Positions 34,331-45,301 of a stretch of 64,000 bases of DNA are shown piece by piece; positions within the stretch are counted from its first letter, which is position 1; each line of letters starts with the position of its first letter. Source of the stretch: Salinispora vitiensis (GTDB lineage Bacteria > Actinomycetota > Actinomycetes > Mycobacteriales > Micromonosporaceae); the NCBI RefSeq assembly GCF_000378825.1, contig NZ_KB900388.1, forward strand, positions 2,859,818 to 2,923,817. Direction: 5' to 3'. The translations under genes and the position numbers were made by a program. The notes under the pieces are model-generated. The model was given only the letters and a program-made list of their open reading frames with translations, had not been told where the DNA came from and made no database searches.

Positions 34331-35097
34331 TTTTCGGTCCCCTTCAACGTCGTGTCCTCGGCGGTCAGCTCCCGAACCGGCAGGATCTCCGGGGTGCTCT
34401 GCTCGGCCAGCCGGCCGTCGGGCAGGCGGGCCGGCGTGGCGACCGACGAGGAGGTGGCGAAGACGCCGGGGCCGGGCTTCGGGCCGGGGTAGTTACCGGG
34501 ACGGAACCGCGCCCTCATGGTGGCGGACTGGTCCATCCGGTCCTCCCGGCGCCGCTCGATGTGCGCCAACACCATCGCGCCGACCGCCGCCGTGATCAGC
34601 AGCGCCGAGGTCAGCTCGAAGGCGAGGACGTACCTGGTGAACAGCAGCCGGGCGATGCCCTGCACGTTGCCCTCGGCGTTGGCCTGGGCGAGACCGGCGG
34701 CGGTGCTACCGGCCAGCGCCCGGTACATGCCGGTGCCGACGAGGCCGGCGAACCCGACGCCGAGCACCAGCGCCGCGACCCGCTGGCCGCGCAGCGTCTC
34801 GATCACCGAATCCGAGGCGCCGCGGCCCACCAGCATCAGCACGAAGAGGAACAACATCATGATCGCGCCGGTGTAGACGATGATCTGCACCAAGCCGATG
34901 AACGGCCCGGCCTGGACCACGTAGAAGACGCCCAGGCAGAGCATCGTCAGGACCAGCATCAACGCCGAGTGCACCGCGTTGCGGGCGGCGACCATGCCGA
35001 TCGCGCCGATCAGCGCCAGCGGGGCGAGGATCCAGAAGGTGACTGCCTCACCGCCGGGTACCGAACCCGCCGCGGCGAGCACCGTCTGCGTGGTCAT
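34327..35097 (-). CDS. nuoJ: NADH-quinone oxidoreductase subunit J
   Basis: A 256-residue membrane subunit with five predicted helices in the first 180 residues. The functional [16 protein letters not shown] segment (the helix that contains a pi-bulge in solved structures) is present. The polar C-terminal tail of about 70 residues is longer than in E. coli and typical of actinobacteria. The start overlaps the nuoI stop. Confidence 0.96.
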   Translation of the reverse strand: MTTQTVLAAAGSVPGGEAVTFWILAPLALIGAIGMVAARNAVHSALMLVLTMLCLGVFYVVQAGPFIGLVQIIVYTGAIMMLFLFVLMLVGRGASDSVIETLRGQRVAALVLGVGFAGLVGTGMYRALAGSTAAGLAQANAEGNVQGIARLLFTRYVLAFELTSALLITAAVGAMVLAHIERRREDRMDQSATMRARFRPGNYPGPKPGPGVFATSSSVATPARLPDGRLAEQSTPEILPVRELTAEDTTLKGTEK

Positions 35098-35729
35098 GCT
35101 CCGTCTCCCTTGTCCGCCCGCTCTGCGGCCTGGTCGGCGCCGGGGAACTGCACACCGGGGTGCTCGCTGATCCGGTAGCGGCCGGGGCCCATCGGCGAGC
35201 GCTCCGCCCCGGCAGAGGTGCCCGGGTTCTCCAACGCGCCGACGTAGTAGTCCTTCTCGCTGTCACCCAACCGCATCGGGTGCGGCGGCTGCTCCATCCC
35301 GGACAGCAGCGGCGCCAGGAGCTGCTCCTTGGTGAAGATCAGATCCTGGCGGTTGTCCCGGGCCAGCTCGTACTCGTTGCTCATGGTCAGCGAGCGGGTC
35401 GGGCACGCCTCGATGCAGAGTCCGCAGAAGATGCAGCGGGCATAGTTGATCTGGTAGACGCTGGCGTACCGCTCGCCGGGGGAGAAACGCTCCTCCTCCG
35501 TGTTGTCGCCACCCTCCACGTAGATCGCGTCCGCCGGGCAGGCCCAGGCACACAGCTCACAGCCGATGCACTTCTCCAGGCCGTCCGGGTGCCGGTTGAG
35601 GATGTGCCGCCCGTGGTAGCGCGGTGCCGCGACCGGCGGCTTGAACGGGTAGTCGGTGGTGACCACCTTCTTGAACATGTGCGAGAAGGTGACCCCGAAG
35701 CCCTTGAACGTTCCGGTGATCGCGCCCAC
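35094..35729 (-). CDS. nuoI: NADH-quinone oxidoreductase subunit I (two [4Fe-4S] clusters)
   Basis: A 211-residue peripheral-arm protein carrying clusters N6a and N6b. Both ferredoxin motifs are complete: [12 protein letters not shown] and [13 protein letters not shown]. An N-terminal amphipathic segment ([13 protein letters not shown]) contacts the membrane arm. The C-terminal ~50 residues are Gly/Pro-rich and poorly conserved. It is two bases from nuoH and overlaps nuoJ. Confidence 0.97.
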   Translation of the reverse strand: MGAITGTFKGFGVTFSHMFKKVVTTDYPFKPPVAAPRYHGRHILNRHPDGLEKCIGCELCAWACPADAIYVEGGDNTEEERFSPGERYASVYQINYARCIFCGLCIEACPTRSLTMSNEYELARDNRQDLIFTKEQLLAPLLSGMEQPPHPMRLGDSEKDYYVGALENPGTSAGAERSPMGPGRYRISEHPGVQFPGADQAAERADKGDGA

Positions 35730-35730
35730 G

Positions 35731-37077
35731 TCACACCTCCCTGGAGTCCGTGTCGGCGAGGTTGGCCGGCTCCCGCTCGGCGACGATGCGCTGCGTCCGC
35801 GGGCTCGGTGGTACCTGAAGATCCAGCGGCGGCAGCGGGAAGCTGCCCGCCGGCCGGTTGTTGACCTCCTCGGCCAGCGTCGGCTTCGGCGCCGGCTGCC
35901 GGTTCGGCCAGAACAGGGTGACGATCAGCACCACACCGGCGATGGCCCCGTAGAGGATCAGCCGGTCCGCGCGCTCCCAGCCCTGGGTCTTCAGCCAGCC
36001 CGCCAGCACCAGGATCCAGACCAGGTTGAGCGGGAGCAGAACCTTCCAGCCGAGGCGCATGAACTGGTCGTAGCGGAGCCGGGGCAGGGTGCCCCGCAGC
36101 CAGACGAAGACAAAGACCAGGAGGAGAACCTTGCCGAAGAACCACAGCATCGGCCACCAGCCGGAGTTCGCCCCATCCCAGAAGTAGGTGATCGGCCAGG
36201 GCGCGCGCCAGCCGCCGAGGAAGAGCGTCACCGTGAACGCCGACATCGTCACCATGGCGACGTACTCGGAGAGCATGATCAGCGCGAACTTCAGCGAGCT
36301 GTACTCGGTCATGAAGCCGGCGACCAGCTCGGACTCGGCCTCGGGCAGGTCGAACGGGGCCCGGTTGGTCTCCCCGACGATGGCGATGAAGAAGATGACG
36401 AAGCTCGGGAAAAGCAGGATCGCGTACCAGCCGGGCGCCGAGATATCGAAGCCGAAGAACTCAAGCTGGGGGCGTTCTCCCTGCGCCGCGACGATCCCGC
36501 TGGTCGACATCGTGCCGGAGAGCATGAAGACCGCCACGATGGAGAGGCCCAGCGCGACCTCGTACGAGATCAGCTGCGCGGCGGAGCGCAGGCCGCCCAG
36601 GAGCGGGTAGGTCGACCCGGAGGCCCAGCCCGCCAGCACCACACCGTAGACCGCCATCGACGAGCAGGCCAGCACCAGCAGCACCGACACCGAGACGTCG
36701 GTGACCTGCAACGGCGTCTGGTGCCCGAAGATGCTGACCATCGGGCCGAAGGGCATCACCGACAGCGCGGTGACCGCACAGACCACCGAGATGACCGGCG
36801 CGAAGAAGTAGACGACCTTATCCGCGGAGCGCGGCAGGATGTCCTCCTTGAAGGCCATCTTCATGCCGTCCGCGAGCGTCTGGAGCAGGCCGAACGGGCC
36901 GAGCTGGTTGGGACCCGGCCGGACCGCCATCCGGCCGACGACCCGCCGCTCGAACCAGACGCCGAGCAGCGTGGCCAGCAGGCCGAACGCGAACGCGAAG
37001 ACAACCTTGATCAGGACCAGCCACCACGGGTCCTGGCCAAAATCGGCCAGCGTCGGTTCCTGGGCGAGGAAGGTCAC
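35731..37077 (-). CDS. nuoH: NADH-quinone oxidoreductase subunit H
   Basis: A 448-residue membrane subunit that forms part of the quinone chamber. Conserved stretches are [33 protein letters not shown], and [20 protein letters not shown] with its charged loop. A cytoplasmic C-terminal extension of ~80 Pro-rich residues is a usual actinobacterial feature. GTG at 37077 is preferred over the GTG three codons upstream because AAAGG is correctly spaced from it. Confidence 0.96.
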   Translation of the reverse strand: MTFLAQEPTLADFGQDPWWLVLIKVVFAFAFGLLATLLGVWFERRVVGRMAVRPGPNQLGPFGLLQTLADGMKMAFKEDILPRSADKVVYFFAPVISVVCAVTALSVMPFGPMVSIFGHQTPLQVTDVSVSVLLVLACSSMAVYGVVLAGWASGSTYPLLGGLRSAAQLISYEVALGLSIVAVFMLSGTMSTSGIVAAQGERPQLEFFGFDISAPGWYAILLFPSFVIFFIAIVGETNRAPFDLPEAESELVAGFMTEYSSLKFALIMLSEYVAMVTMSAFTVTLFLGGWRAPWPITYFWDGANSGWWPMLWFFGKVLLLVFVFVWLRGTLPRLRYDQFMRLGWKVLLPLNLVWILVLAGWLKTQGWERADRLILYGAIAGVVLIVTLFWPNRQPAPKPTLAEEVNNRPAGSFPLPPLDLQVPPSPRTQRIVAEREPANLADTDSREV

Positions 37078-37138
37078 TGTGCCCACCTTTCGGTCGCGAC
37101 TGCGGGGCTAACCCGCCCCACTCGTGCTCTCCCCACCC

Positions 37139-39658
37139 TCACTGGACACCACCGGAGTTGAGGAGCGGGCCCGGGCGGTCGGTCACGTCGGCGGCGACCG
37201 GGGCGTCGGACTGCGGGGGAACGGTCGAGCCGGTCGTACCGGCGGAGATCCGCACCACCGCGCCGGCCGCGACGCCAAGGCTGCGGCGGAGGGTCGAGCC
37301 GGGCGAGTTGGTGGGCAACCAGACCACACCGTCCGGCATCTCGGTCACCACCACCGGCAGGGTGACGCCGCCGCGTTCGGTGCCGACGGTCACCGCCTCC
37401 GCCTCGGCGACACCGATCGACTCCGCGGTGCTCCGGGACAGCCGGACCACCGCCGGGCGGGCCGTACCGCCGAGGTGCTCGTCCCCCTCGGTCAGCGTGC
37501 CCAGGTCGATCAGCTGGTGCCAGGTGGCCAGCACCGCCTCGCCGGCGCCCGGCTGCGGTACGGCCGCCGGGGCCACCGTCGGCGGGGCCGGCTTCGTGGT
37601 CCGGGTCGGCGGCAGCTCGCCCAACTCGCGGCGGACGGCCGGCACATCGGCGGTGCCGAGCCGTACGTCAAGCTGCGCGGCGAGCGCGTCCAGCACCCGG
37701 CCGTCGGTCATCGCGGCGGTGTTCAGCACCGCCTCGAAGGGACGCAGCCGCCCCTCCCAGTCCAGGAAGCTTCCCGCCTTCTCCAGCACCGGGGCGACCG
37801 GAAGGACCACGTTCGCCCGCCGCGCCACCGCGCTGTTGCGCAGCTCGAGGCTGACCAGGAAGGGCACCGTGTCCAGCGCCTGCTCGGCCAGTCGGGGGTC
37901 GGCCAAGTCCGCCGGGTCGACGCCGGCCACGACCAGCGCGCCGAGTTCGCCGGCGCTTGCCGCGGCGAGGATGGCGTCCGTGTCCCGGCCCGCCTGGCTC
38001 GGGATGGTCCCGGCCGGCACGTCCCACGCCTCGCCCAGCTCGGCGCGGGCGGCGGGCTCGGTGACCAGACGACCACCGGGGAGCAGGTTCGGCAGGCAGC
38101 CCGCGTCCACCGCGCCCCGGTCACCGGCGCGCCGCGGCACCCAGGCCAGCTTGGCGCCGGTACGCCGGGCCACCTCCGCCGCGGCGGAGAGCCCACCCGG
38201 GGTCGCGCCCAGCCGCTCACCGACGAGCAGGACCGCCCCCGGCTGGCTGAGCGCCTCGGCGACCGTCGCGTGCTCGGCGAGCACGCTCGCCTCCTCGCCC
38301 GGCACCACCCGGGCCAGCTTGGCACCGAGCTTCTCCAGGCCGCGGGTGGCGAACGGCGCGATGGCGTAGACCGTCAGGTTCTTCTTCAGGTGCGCCTTGC
38401 GCAGCCGCAGGAAGAGGATTGGGCACTCCTCCTCCGGCTCCAGGCCGACCAGCACCACCGCGGGCGCCCGCTCGACGTCGGCGTAACTGACATCGGTGGC
38501 TCCGGCGACCGAGCTGGCCAGGAAGTCGGCCTCCTCGCGGGAGACCGGCCGGGCCCGGAAGTCGAGGTCGTTGGTCTGCAGCGCGACCCGGGCGAACTTC
38601 GCGTACGCGTAGGCGTCCTCGACGGTCAGCCGACCGCCGGTGAGCACCGCCGTACCCGACCCACCGTCGCGGGCGGCCCGCAGCCCGTCGGCGGCTACCG
38701 TCAACGCCTCGCTCCAGGAGGCCTCCCGGAGCTCGCCGGTGCGCTCGTCCCGGACCAGCGGGGTGGTCAACCGGTCGGTGGCGCGGGCGTACTGGAAGCC
38801 CCAGCGCCCCTTGTCACAGTTCCACTCCTCGTTGACCGCCGGTTCGTCGCCGGCCAGCCGCCGCAGCACCTTGCCCCGCCGCCAGTCGGTGCGCTGGGCG
38901 CAGCCGGCCGAGCAGTGCTCGCAGATGCTGGGGCTGGAGACCAGGTCGAACGGGCGGGCGCGGAAGCGGTACTGCGCGCCGGTAAGCGCCCCCACCGGGC
39001 AGATCTGGACGGTGTTACCGGAGAAGTACGAGTTGAACGGCACGTCGCCGTCCTCGCTCTCCGAGTCACCGTACGCCTCGTCCCGGTAGATGTTGATCTC
39101 CTCGGCCGAGGAGCGGTTCATCAGGTCGATGAACTTGTCGCCGGCGATCTCCTCGGAGAACCGGGTGCACCGCTGGCAGAGCACGCACCGCTCGCGGTCG
39201 AGCAGCACCTGCGTGCTGATCTCCAGCGGCTTCTCGTACTCGCGCTTGTGCTCGTGGAACCGGGAGTCGGTACGGCCGGTCGACATCGCCTGGTTCTGCA
39301 GCGGGCACTCGCCGCCCTTGTCGCACATCGGGCAGTCGAGCGGGTGATTGACGAGCAGCAGCTCCATCATCCCCTCCTGCGCCTTCTTGGCAACCGGAGA
39401 GGAGAGCTGCGTCTTCACCACCATGCCGTCCGCGACGGTCTGGGTGCAGGAGGCGACCGGCTTACGCTGCCCCTCCACCTCGACCAGGCACTGCCGGCAG
39501 GCCCCCACCGGGGCCAGCAGCGGATGGTCGCAGAACCGAGGGATCTCGACGCCCATCTGCTCGGCCACCCGGATCACCAGCTCCCCCTTGGGGGCGGTGA
39601 CCTCGATACCGTCAATGGTGAGCGTGACCGTCTCGGTCTGCTTGGCTACGTCCGTCAT
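37139..39658 (-). CDS. nuoG: NADH-quinone oxidoreductase subunit G
   Basis: An 839-residue Fe-S subunit of the peripheral arm. The N-terminal [2Fe-2S] site is [15 protein letters not shown] with a later Cys, the His-Cys [4Fe-4S] site [17 protein letters not shown] is present, and further clusters follow at [14 protein letters not shown] fourth motif, CEHCSAGC with a later Cys (NCDKGRWGF), marks the extra N7-type cluster found in some bacteria. The rest is a molybdopterin-oxidoreductase-like domain without a cofactor role. The ATG shares one base with the nuoF stop. Confidence 0.96.
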   Translation of the reverse strand: MTDVAKQTETVTLTIDGIEVTAPKGELVIRVAEQMGVEIPRFCDHPLLAPVGACRQCLVEVEGQRKPVASCTQTVADGMVVKTQLSSPVAKKAQEGMMELLLVNHPLDCPMCDKGGECPLQNQAMSTGRTDSRFHEHKREYEKPLEISTQVLLDRERCVLCQRCTRFSEEIAGDKFIDLMNRSSAEEINIYRDEAYGDSESEDGDVPFNSYFSGNTVQICPVGALTGAQYRFRARPFDLVSSPSICEHCSAGCAQRTDWRRGKVLRRLAGDEPAVNEEWNCDKGRWGFQYARATDRLTTPLVRDERTGELREASWSEALTVAADGLRAARDGGSGTAVLTGGRLTVEDAYAYAKFARVALQTNDLDFRARPVSREEADFLASSVAGATDVSYADVERAPAVVLVGLEPEEECPILFLRLRKAHLKKNLTVYAIAPFATRGLEKLGAKLARVVPGEEASVLAEHATVAEALSQPGAVLLVGERLGATPGGLSAAAEVARRTGAKLAWVPRRAGDRGAVDAGCLPNLLPGGRLVTEPAARAELGEAWDVPAGTIPSQAGRDTDAILAAASAGELGALVVAGVDPADLADPRLAEQALDTVPFLVSLELRNSAVARRANVVLPVAPVLEKAGSFLDWEGRLRPFEAVLNTAAMTDGRVLDALAAQLDVRLGTADVPAVRRELGELPPTRTTKPAPPTVAPAAVPQPGAGEAVLATWHQLIDLGTLTEGDEHLGGTARPAVVRLSRSTAESIGVAEAEAVTVGTERGGVTLPVVVTEMPDGVVWLPTNSPGSTLRRSLGVAAGAVVRISAGTTGSTVPPQSDAPVAADVTDRPGPLLNSGGVQ

Positions 39659-40989
39659 CAGTGGGCTCCCACCAACTGCTTGTCGGAAAGCTTCGGTGCG
39701 GTCCGGCCCTCGACATAGTCGAGGTAGTCCTGCTTGAAGTACTTCAGCGAGGAGGTCACCGGGCTGGTGGCACCGTCACCGAGGCCGCAGAACGAGCGGC
39801 CGAGAATGTTGTCGCAGGTGTCCAGGAGCGTGTCCAGGTCCTCCTGGGTGCCCTGGCCGGAGAGGATCCGGCGGTAGACCCGGACCATCCAGTAGTTGCC
39901 CTCCCGGCACGGGGTGCACTTGCCGCACGACTCGTGGTGGTAGAACTCCAGCCACCGGTACGTCGCGTAGACCGGGCAGTCCTGGTCGGAGAAGATCTGC
40001 GTCGCCGTGGTGCCGAGAATCGACCCCGCCGCCGCCACTCCCTCGAAGTCCAGCGGCACGTCCAGGTGATCGGCGGTCAGCAGCGGCGTTGACGAGCCGC
40101 CCGGCGTCCAGAACCGCAGCGAGTGCCCCGGCTGCATGCCGCCGGCCAGCTCGATCAGCTCGCGGAGCGTGACCCCCATCGAGCACTCAAACTGGCCCGG
40201 GTTCACGACCCGGCCGGAGAGCGAGTAGATCATCGGCCCGGAGGACTTCTCCGTGCCCATGCTCCGCCACCAGGCGGCACCCCCCAGCACGAGATACGGA
40301 ACCGAGGCGATGGTGCCGACGTTGTTCACCACCGTCGGGCTGGCGTACAGACCGTGGGTCGCCGGGAACGGCGGGCGCAGCCGGGGCTGGCCGCGGAACC
40401 CCTCCAGCGAGTCCAGGAGCGCGGTCTCCTCACCGCAGATGTACGCCCCGGCCCCCGAGTGCACCACCAGCTCCAGGTCGAAGCCGCTGCCGAGGATGTT
40501 CTTCCCGAGGTAGTTCCGGGCGTACGCCTCCTGCACCGCGTGGCGCAGCCGACGGGCGGCGTGCACCGCCTCGCCGCGGATGTAGATGTAGGCCCGGTTG
40601 GCCCGGATCGCGTACGACGCGATGATCACACCCTCGATCAGGGAGTGCGGGTCGTGCGTCATCAGCGGCAGGTCCTTGCAGGTGCCCGGCTCGCCCTCGT
40701 CCGCGTTGACCACCAGGTAGTGCGGTCGGGTCGGGGCCTTGCCGTCCGGCTCCTGCGGGATGAACCCCCACTTGAGGCCGGTCGGGAAGCCCGCGCCGCC
40801 CCGCCCGCGCAGCCCGGAGTCCTTGACCAGCTGGATCAGGTCGTCCGGGTGGGCACCCAACGCCTTGCGGAGCGCGGCGTAACCGTCCAGCCGCTCATAG
40901 GTGCCGATCCGCCAGGCGTCCGGTGACAGCCAGCGCTTGGTGAGCACCGGCGTGAGCTTGGCCAGCGTCTCCGGCCGAGGAGTGGTCAC
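39658..40989 (-). CDS. nuoF: NADH-quinone oxidoreductase subunit F (FMN, NADH site)
   Basis: A 443-residue flavoprotein that oxidises NADH. It has the NADH-binding glycine loop [16 protein letters not shown], the FMN region [28 protein letters not shown], and the N3 cluster ligands [11 protein letters not shown] plus a later Cys in SFCGLGD. Length is typical. The GTG start overlaps the nuoE stop by four bases. Confidence 0.97.
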   Translation of the reverse strand: MTTPRPETLAKLTPVLTKRWLSPDAWRIGTYERLDGYAALRKALGAHPDDLIQLVKDSGLRGRGGAGFPTGLKWGFIPQEPDGKAPTRPHYLVVNADEGEPGTCKDLPLMTHDPHSLIEGVIIASYAIRANRAYIYIRGEAVHAARRLRHAVQEAYARNYLGKNILGSGFDLELVVHSGAGAYICGEETALLDSLEGFRGQPRLRPPFPATHGLYASPTVVNNVGTIASVPYLVLGGAAWWRSMGTEKSSGPMIYSLSGRVVNPGQFECSMGVTLRELIELAGGMQPGHSLRFWTPGGSSTPLLTADHLDVPLDFEGVAAAGSILGTTATQIFSDQDCPVYATYRWLEFYHHESCGKCTPCREGNYWMVRVYRRILSGQGTQEDLDTLLDTCDNILGRSFCGLGDGATSPVTSSLKYFKQDYLDYVEGRTAPKLSDKQLVGAH

Positions 40990-41894
40990 TGGTCCGCGCC
41001 CCTTTCGTTCCCGGCCGCATCTCCCATGCCCGCCGCTGCGTCCTTCAACGAGCGTTCCTTCACCGGCGCGTCGTCCCCCGCGGGCTTGGCGTCACTGGCG
41101 GGTTTGGCGTAACCGGCCGGCCGGCTCTCCTTGGCCGCGCCAGCCGAAGCGGCGGCGGGCTTGGCGGCCTCGGCCTTCGCCTTCGCCTCGGCGGCGGCCT
41201 GCTCGGCCTCGGCCTTACTGCGGATCGGCGTGTTCGGGTCGAACCCGGTTACCGCGATGCCGTGCTCCTGCGCCAGCCGCAGCCCGCGCACGGTCGGCTC
41301 GCCGGGGCCCCCGTCGGCGACCGCGCCCTCGCGCTCGTCGGCGAAGCCGGCGAGCTGCACCGACATCTCCTTCAGCTGGCAGAGCCGAGCACCGCGACTC
41401 GGAGTCGGCCGGTTACCGGCCCGCAGCTCGTCGACCACGCCGACCGCCGTCTTCGAGTCCACGTTGTCGAAGAAGTCGTAGTTGACCGTCATCACCGGTC
41501 CGTAGTCGCACGCCGCCAGGCACTCGGCGTGCTCCAGGGTGATCGTGCCGTCGGCCGTGGTCTCCTCGTGCCCGACACCGAGGTGCTCGACCAGGGCGTC
41601 GTACACCTCCTGGCCGCCCAGCACGTTGCACATCGTGTTGGTGCAGACGCTGACCAGCCAGTCGCCGGTCGGCCGCCGCTTGTACATCGTGTAGAACGAG
41701 GCGACCGCACCGACCTGGGCCTTGTTCAGCCCCAGCACCTCGGCGCAGAACGCGATGCCGGCCGGGGAGACATACCCCTCCTCCGACTGCACCAGGTGCA
41801 GCAGCGGCAGCAACGCCGAGCGGGACCGATCGGCCGGATACCGAGCGATGATCTCCCGGGCCCGCGCCCGGGTCTCCTCGGAGAACACGGTCAT
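40986..41894 (-). CDS. nuoE: NADH-quinone oxidoreductase subunit E with long Ala/Lys-rich tail
   Basis: A 302-residue thioredoxin-like [2Fe-2S] subunit. The cluster N1a ligands are in CTNTMCNVLGG and CLAACDYGP. After about residue 220 a low-complexity tail rich in Ala, Lys and Glu extends for some 80 residues, longer than the ~160-residue E. coli protein. The ATG at 41894 is preferred over a GTG 12 codons upstream because an AAAGGGGG site precedes it. It may act as a flexible linker; this is inference. Confidence 0.94.
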   Translation of the reverse strand: MTVFSEETRARAREIIARYPADRSRSALLPLLHLVQSEEGYVSPAGIAFCAEVLGLNKAQVGAVASFYTMYKRRPTGDWLVSVCTNTMCNVLGGQEVYDALVEHLGVGHEETTADGTITLEHAECLAACDYGPVMTVNYDFFDNVDSKTAVGVVDELRAGNRPTPSRGARLCQLKEMSVQLAGFADEREGAVADGGPGEPTVRGLRLAQEHGIAVTGFDPNTPIRSKAEAEQAAAEAKAKAEAAKPAAASAGAAKESRPAGYAKPASDAKPAGDDAPVKERSLKDAAAGMGDAAGNERGADQ

Positions 41895-41926
41895 CGGTGC
41901 CCCCTTTCCGTTCGCGACTGCGTCAC

Positions 41927-43252
41927 TCACCGGTCACACCCACCCATCACCGGGTCCAGCGAGGCGCCACCGGCGATCACGTCCGCGATCAGGCCGCCCT
42001 CGGCCATCGCCGGCAGGGCCTGGAGGTTGACGAAGCTCGGCTCCCGGTAGTGCACCCGGTACGGCCGGGTCCCCCCGTCGGAGACCGCGTGCACACCCAG
42101 CTCGCCCCGCGGTGCCTCAATGCCCACGTACACCTGGCCGGGCGGGACCCGGAAGCCCTCGGTGACGAGCTTGAAGTGATGGATCAGCGACTCCATCGAC
42201 TGCCCCATGATCTTTGCCACGTGCTCCAGCGAGTTACCCATGCCGTCGACCCCGATGGCGAGCTGCGCCGGCCAGGCGATCTTCCGATCCGCCACCATCA
42301 CCGGGCCCGGCCGGAGCCGGTCCACCGCCTGCTCGACGAGCTTCAACGACTCCCGAATCTCGGCCAGCCGAACCAGGTACCGGCCCCAGACGTCACCATC
42401 GGTGTGGGTCGGCACGTCGAACTCGTACGTCTCGTAGCCGCAGTACGGCATCGTCTTGCGCAGATCCCAGGCGAGGCCGGCGGAGCGCAGCACCGGGCCG
42501 GTCACGCCCATCGCGAGGCAGCCGGTCGCGTCGAGCACCCCGACGTTCTGCGTCCGCTCCAGCCAGATCGGCTGGCCGGAGAGCATCTTCTCGTACTCCG
42601 CGAGCTTCTTCGGCATCAGCTTCAAGAAGTCACGGATCTTGGCGATCGCCTCGTCCGGCACGTCCTGCGCCACCCCGCCCGGGCGGACGTAGGCGTGGTT
42701 CATCCGCAGCCCGGTGATCAGCTCGAAGATCTCCAGGACGTACTCCCGCTCCCGGAAGCCGTAGAGCATCATGTTGATCGCGCCCAGCTCCATGGCCGTG
42801 GTGGCCACCCAGACCAGGTGCGAGGAGATCCGGTTGAGCTCCATCATCAGGACCCGGATGATGGTCGCCCGCTCGGTGACCTGCTCCTCGATGCCGAGCA
42901 GCTTCTCCACCGCCAGCGAGTACGCCGTCTCGTTGAACAGCGGGGCGAGGTAGTCCATCCGGGTCACGAAGGCCGAGCCCTGAACCCAGTTCCGGAACTC
43001 CATGTTCTTCTCGATGCCGGTGTGCAGGTAGCCGACGACCGAGCGGAGCTCACGGACCGTCTCGCCCTCCAGCTCCAGCACCAGCCGGAGCACCCCGTGC
43101 GTGGACGGGTGCTGCGGACCCATGTTGACGACGATCCGCTCGTCGTTGAGCGGGTCAGTGCCGGAGAGGACGACATCCCAGTCCCCGCCGGTGACGGTAA
43201 AGACCTTGCCCTCGGCGGTCTCCCGCTCGGTGGCGTAGTTGGACGCGCTCAC
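41927..43252 (-). CDS. nuoD: NADH-quinone oxidoreductase subunit D
   Basis: A 441-residue 49-kDa-type subunit forming the quinone site with Nuo[22 protein letters not shown] contains the quinone-contacting His. [20 protein letters not shown] and [21 protein letters not shown] are conserved blocks. Start GTG at 43252. The flanking gap towards nuoC contains two copies of a ~38-base intergenic repeat. Confidence 0.97.
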   Translation of the reverse strand: MSASNYATERETAEGKVFTVTGGDWDVVLSGTDPLNDERIVVNMGPQHPSTHGVLRLVLELEGETVRELRSVVGYLHTGIEKNMEFRNWVQGSAFVTRMDYLAPLFNETAYSLAVEKLLGIEEQVTERATIIRVLMMELNRISSHLVWVATTAMELGAINMMLYGFREREYVLEIFELITGLRMNHAYVRPGGVAQDVPDEAIAKIRDFLKLMPKKLAEYEKMLSGQPIWLERTQNVGVLDATGCLAMGVTGPVLRSAGLAWDLRKTMPYCGYETYEFDVPTHTDGDVWGRYLVRLAEIRESLKLVEQAVDRLRPGPVMVADRKIAWPAQLAIGVDGMGNSLEHVAKIMGQSMESLIHHFKLVTEGFRVPPGQVYVGIEAPRGELGVHAVSDGGTRPYRVHYREPSFVNLQALPAMAEGGLIADVIAGGASLDPVMGGCDR

Positions 43253-43257
43253 TCTTC

Positions 43258-43350
43258 CTGCCCTCCGTTCGCGACTGCGGGGCTCGCAAGCTCACTCCTC
43301 GCGCTCACCGTCCCTGCCCTCCGTTCGCGACCGGGCTCGCAAGCTCACTC
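43258..43350 (-). repeat. Two copies of a dispersed intergenic repeat (nuoC-nuoD gap)
   Basis: Copy A is 43258-43297 and copy B is 43314-43350. Both contain CCCTCCGTTCGCGAC followed by GGGCTCGCAAGCTCACTC; copy B lacks four bases at the centre. Read in the operon direction, the unit runs from GTGAGCTTGCGAGCC to GTCGCGAACGGAGGG, so each copy ends in an AG-rich ribosome-binding-like segment. Related shorter pieces lie at 41908-41930 and 37089-37110. Confidence 0.85.
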
Positions 43351-44086
43351 ACTGGTACGACCTCCGGCGGTCCGGTGGCGGGATTTCGGCGCCCTTGTAC
43401 TCGACCGGCACACCACCCAGCGGATAGTCCTTGCGCTGCGGGTGGCCCTCCCAGTCGTCCGGCATGAGGATCCGGGTCAGGCCGGGGTGACCGTCGAAGA
43501 TGACGCCGAACATGTCGTACGCCTCCCGCTCCTGCCAGTCGGCGGTCGGGTAGACGCTGGTCACGCTGGGCAGGTGCGGCTCCTCGGCGGAGACCGCCGT
43601 CTCCAGCCGCACCTGACGCCGGTAGGTCATCGAGGTCAGCTGGTAGACCACGTGCAGCCGGCGGGCGTCGGCGCCGAGGTAGTCCACCCCGGATACCGAC
43701 GAGAGGAGCTCGAACCGAAGCGAGAGGTCGTCCCGCATCACCTGGCACACCTCGGCGATCCGCTCCGGGCGGATGTGCAGGGTCAGCTCACCCCGGTCGA
43801 CCACGACCTTCTCGATCGCCTCGCCGAAGGCCGGGTACGCCTCCTCCAGCGCGTCGGTGACCTCGTCGAAGTAGCCGCCGTACGGCCGGGTGGCCGCCTC
43901 GATCGGCCGTTGCGGGCGGACCAGCCCGCCGTAGCCGGAGACATCACCGGTGCCCTGGTCGCCGAACATCCCGCGCCCGGCGGGGCTCGACGGGGGCAGC
44001 TCGGCCGGAGCGCCACCGGTGGCCCCGGCCGGGGTCACCGGCACCGGCACGCCACCGTCGTCCGTCTTGTCCTGAGGTGCGCTCAT
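43349..44086 (-). CDS. nuoC: NADH-quinone oxidoreductase subunit C
   Basis: A 245-residue 30-kDa-type subunit of the peripheral arm. The central block [16 protein letters not shown] and the signature [43 protein letters not shown] identify it (the second is cited only by its ends, residues about 180-225). The first ~75 residues form a Gly/Pro-rich extension before the conserved domain, as in other actinobacteria. ATG start. Its own stop lies just next to repeat copy B. Confidence 0.94.
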   Translation of the reverse strand: MSAPQDKTDDGGVPVPVTPAGATGGAPAELPPSSPAGRGMFGDQGTGDVSGYGGLVRPQRPIEAATRPYGGYFDEVTDALEEAYPAFGEAIEKVVVDRGELTLHIRPERIAEVCQVMRDDLSLRFELLSSVSGVDYLGADARRLHVVYQLTSMTYRRQVRLETAVSAEEPHLPSVTSVYPTADWQEREAYDMFGVIFDGHPGLTRILMPDDWEGHPQRKDYPLGGVPVEYKGAEIPPPDRRRSYQ

Positions 44087-44093
44087 GTCACCG

Positions 44094-44131
44094 GCCCTCC
44101 GTTCACGACCGCGGGGCTCGCAAGCTCAGTC
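44094..44131 (-). repeat. Third copy of the intergenic repeat (nuoB-nuoC gap)
   Basis: GCCCTCCGTTCACGACCGCG followed by GGGCTCGCAAGCTCAGTC differs from copy A at only a few positions. It fills almost the whole gap between nuoB and nuoC and carries the AG-rich segment preceding nuoC. Confidence 0.8.
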
Positions 44132-44810
44132 ACTTCTTCAACCCCTCGTACTGCTGCAGGTGGGGCTGGGCCTTCATCCAGTTCTCAATCCGCAGCTGCT
44201 CCTCGCGGCCCTCGCGGACAGCCTTCGTCCACTCGGCGCGACGAGCCTTGTCACTGCGGTACGACGACGGCATCGACCCGTAGGGCACGACCGGCACGTC
44301 GCCGCGGGCCTTGCGGGCCTCCGCCATCTTGCGGCCGTTCGGACCGAGGGGCTCGTGCATGATCTTCTCGCGGAGCTTGAGGACCGCGTCGATGAGCATC
44401 TCCGGCCGGGGCGGGCAGCCGGGCAGGTACATGTCCACCGGCACGACGTGGTCAACGCCCTGGACGATCGCGTAGTTGTTGAACATGCCCCCGCTGCTGG
44501 CGCAGACGCCCATCGACAGCACCCAGCGGGGCTCGGCCATCTGGTCGTAGATCTGCCGGAGCACCGGGGCCATCTTCTGGCTCACCCGCCCGGCAACGAT
44601 CATCAGGTCGGCCTGCCGGGGTGAGGCCCGGAAGACCTCCATGCCCCAACGGCCCATGTCGTAGTGCGGTCCGCCGGCCGCCATCATCTCGATGGCGCAG
44701 CAGGCGAGGCCGAAGGTGGCCCCCCAGACCGACGACTTACGCGACCAGTTGACGAACTTCTCCACCGAGGTGAGCAGGACACCGGCGGGGAGCTTCTCCT
44801 CGATACCCAT
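44130..44810 (-). CDS. nuoB: NADH-quinone oxidoreductase subunit B ([4Fe-4S] N2)
   Basis: A 226-residue subunit holding the terminal cluster N2. The tandem cysteines are in [12 protein letters not shown], and the other ligands in MGVCASSGG and [10 protein letters not shown]. The conserved quinone-site segment [20 protein letters not shown] is intact. The C-terminal ~50 residues are an additional charged tail. ATG start, 14 bases after nuoA. Confidence 0.97.
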   Translation of the reverse strand: MGIEEKLPAGVLLTSVEKFVNWSRKSSVWGATFGLACCAIEMMAAGGPHYDMGRWGMEVFRASPRQADLMIVAGRVSQKMAPVLRQIYDQMAEPRWVLSMGVCASSGGMFNNYAIVQGVDHVVPVDMYLPGCPPRPEMLIDAVLKLREKIMHEPLGPNGRKMAEARKARGDVPVVPYGSMPSSYRSDKARRAEWTKAVREGREEQLRIENWMKAQPHLQQYEGLKK

Positions 44811-44824
44811 CTACGGTTCCTTCC

Positions 44825-45190
44825 TCAGTCCCAGTCCAGGCCGCCGCGCCGCCACACGAAGGCGTACGCGACGAAGACCGCGACGATGAACAGGACCATC
44901 TCCACAAGGCCGAAGATCGGCAGGGCATCGAACGAGACAGCCCAGGGAAAGAGGAAGATGATCTCGATGTCGAAGACGATGAAGAGCATCGCCGTCAGGT
45001 AGAACTTGATCGGAAACCGACCGCCGCCGACCGGCTGCGGGCTCGGCTCGATTCCACACTCGTACGCCTCGAGCTTGGCCCGGTTGTAGCGGCGCGGACC
45101 GGCGAGGCGGGCGGCTGCCACGGAGAACAGCGCGAACGCCGCGGCGAGGGCGAACAACCCGATGATCGGTATGTAAGGCGAGAGCGACAT
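44825..45190 (-). CDS. nuoA: NADH-quinone oxidoreductase subunit A
   Basis: A 121-residue membrane subunit with three transmembrane helices. The conserved loop YECGIEPSPQP holds the redox-sensitive Cys near the quinone site, and FYLTAMLFIVFDIEIIFLFPW is the helix with the family's Asp/Glu pair. ATG at 45190 is chosen because AGGAG lies six bases before it; a longer form adds an unconserved segment. It is the first nuo gene and follows menJ by 111 bases. A lone TGTGAA half-site (45244-45249, minus strand) lies upstream. Confidence 0.95.
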   Translation of the reverse strand: MSLSPYIPIIGLFALAAAFALFSVAAARLAGPRRYNRAKLEAYECGIEPSPQPVGGGRFPIKFYLTAMLFIVFDIEIIFLFPWAVSFDALPIFGLVEMVLFIVAVFVAYAFVWRRGGLDWD

Positions 45191-45301
45191 CGTTTCTCCT
45201 GCTCGTCCTTCCCTGCCCTCGATGCTGGACAAATATCACACTATTCACATCCCGATCGGCGATTGCCGGCGGGGTCAAAACACACCGCGATCCAGACCGC
45301 G

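Noticed and set aside
37124..39718. An 864-codon plus-strand open frame opposite nuoG
   Set aside because: Composition is that of an antisense shadow; NuoG cysteine motifs on the minus strand are intact.
45244..45249. A second Rex operator upstream of nuoA
   Set aside because: Only one half-site (TGTGAA) is present; the other arm does not match.
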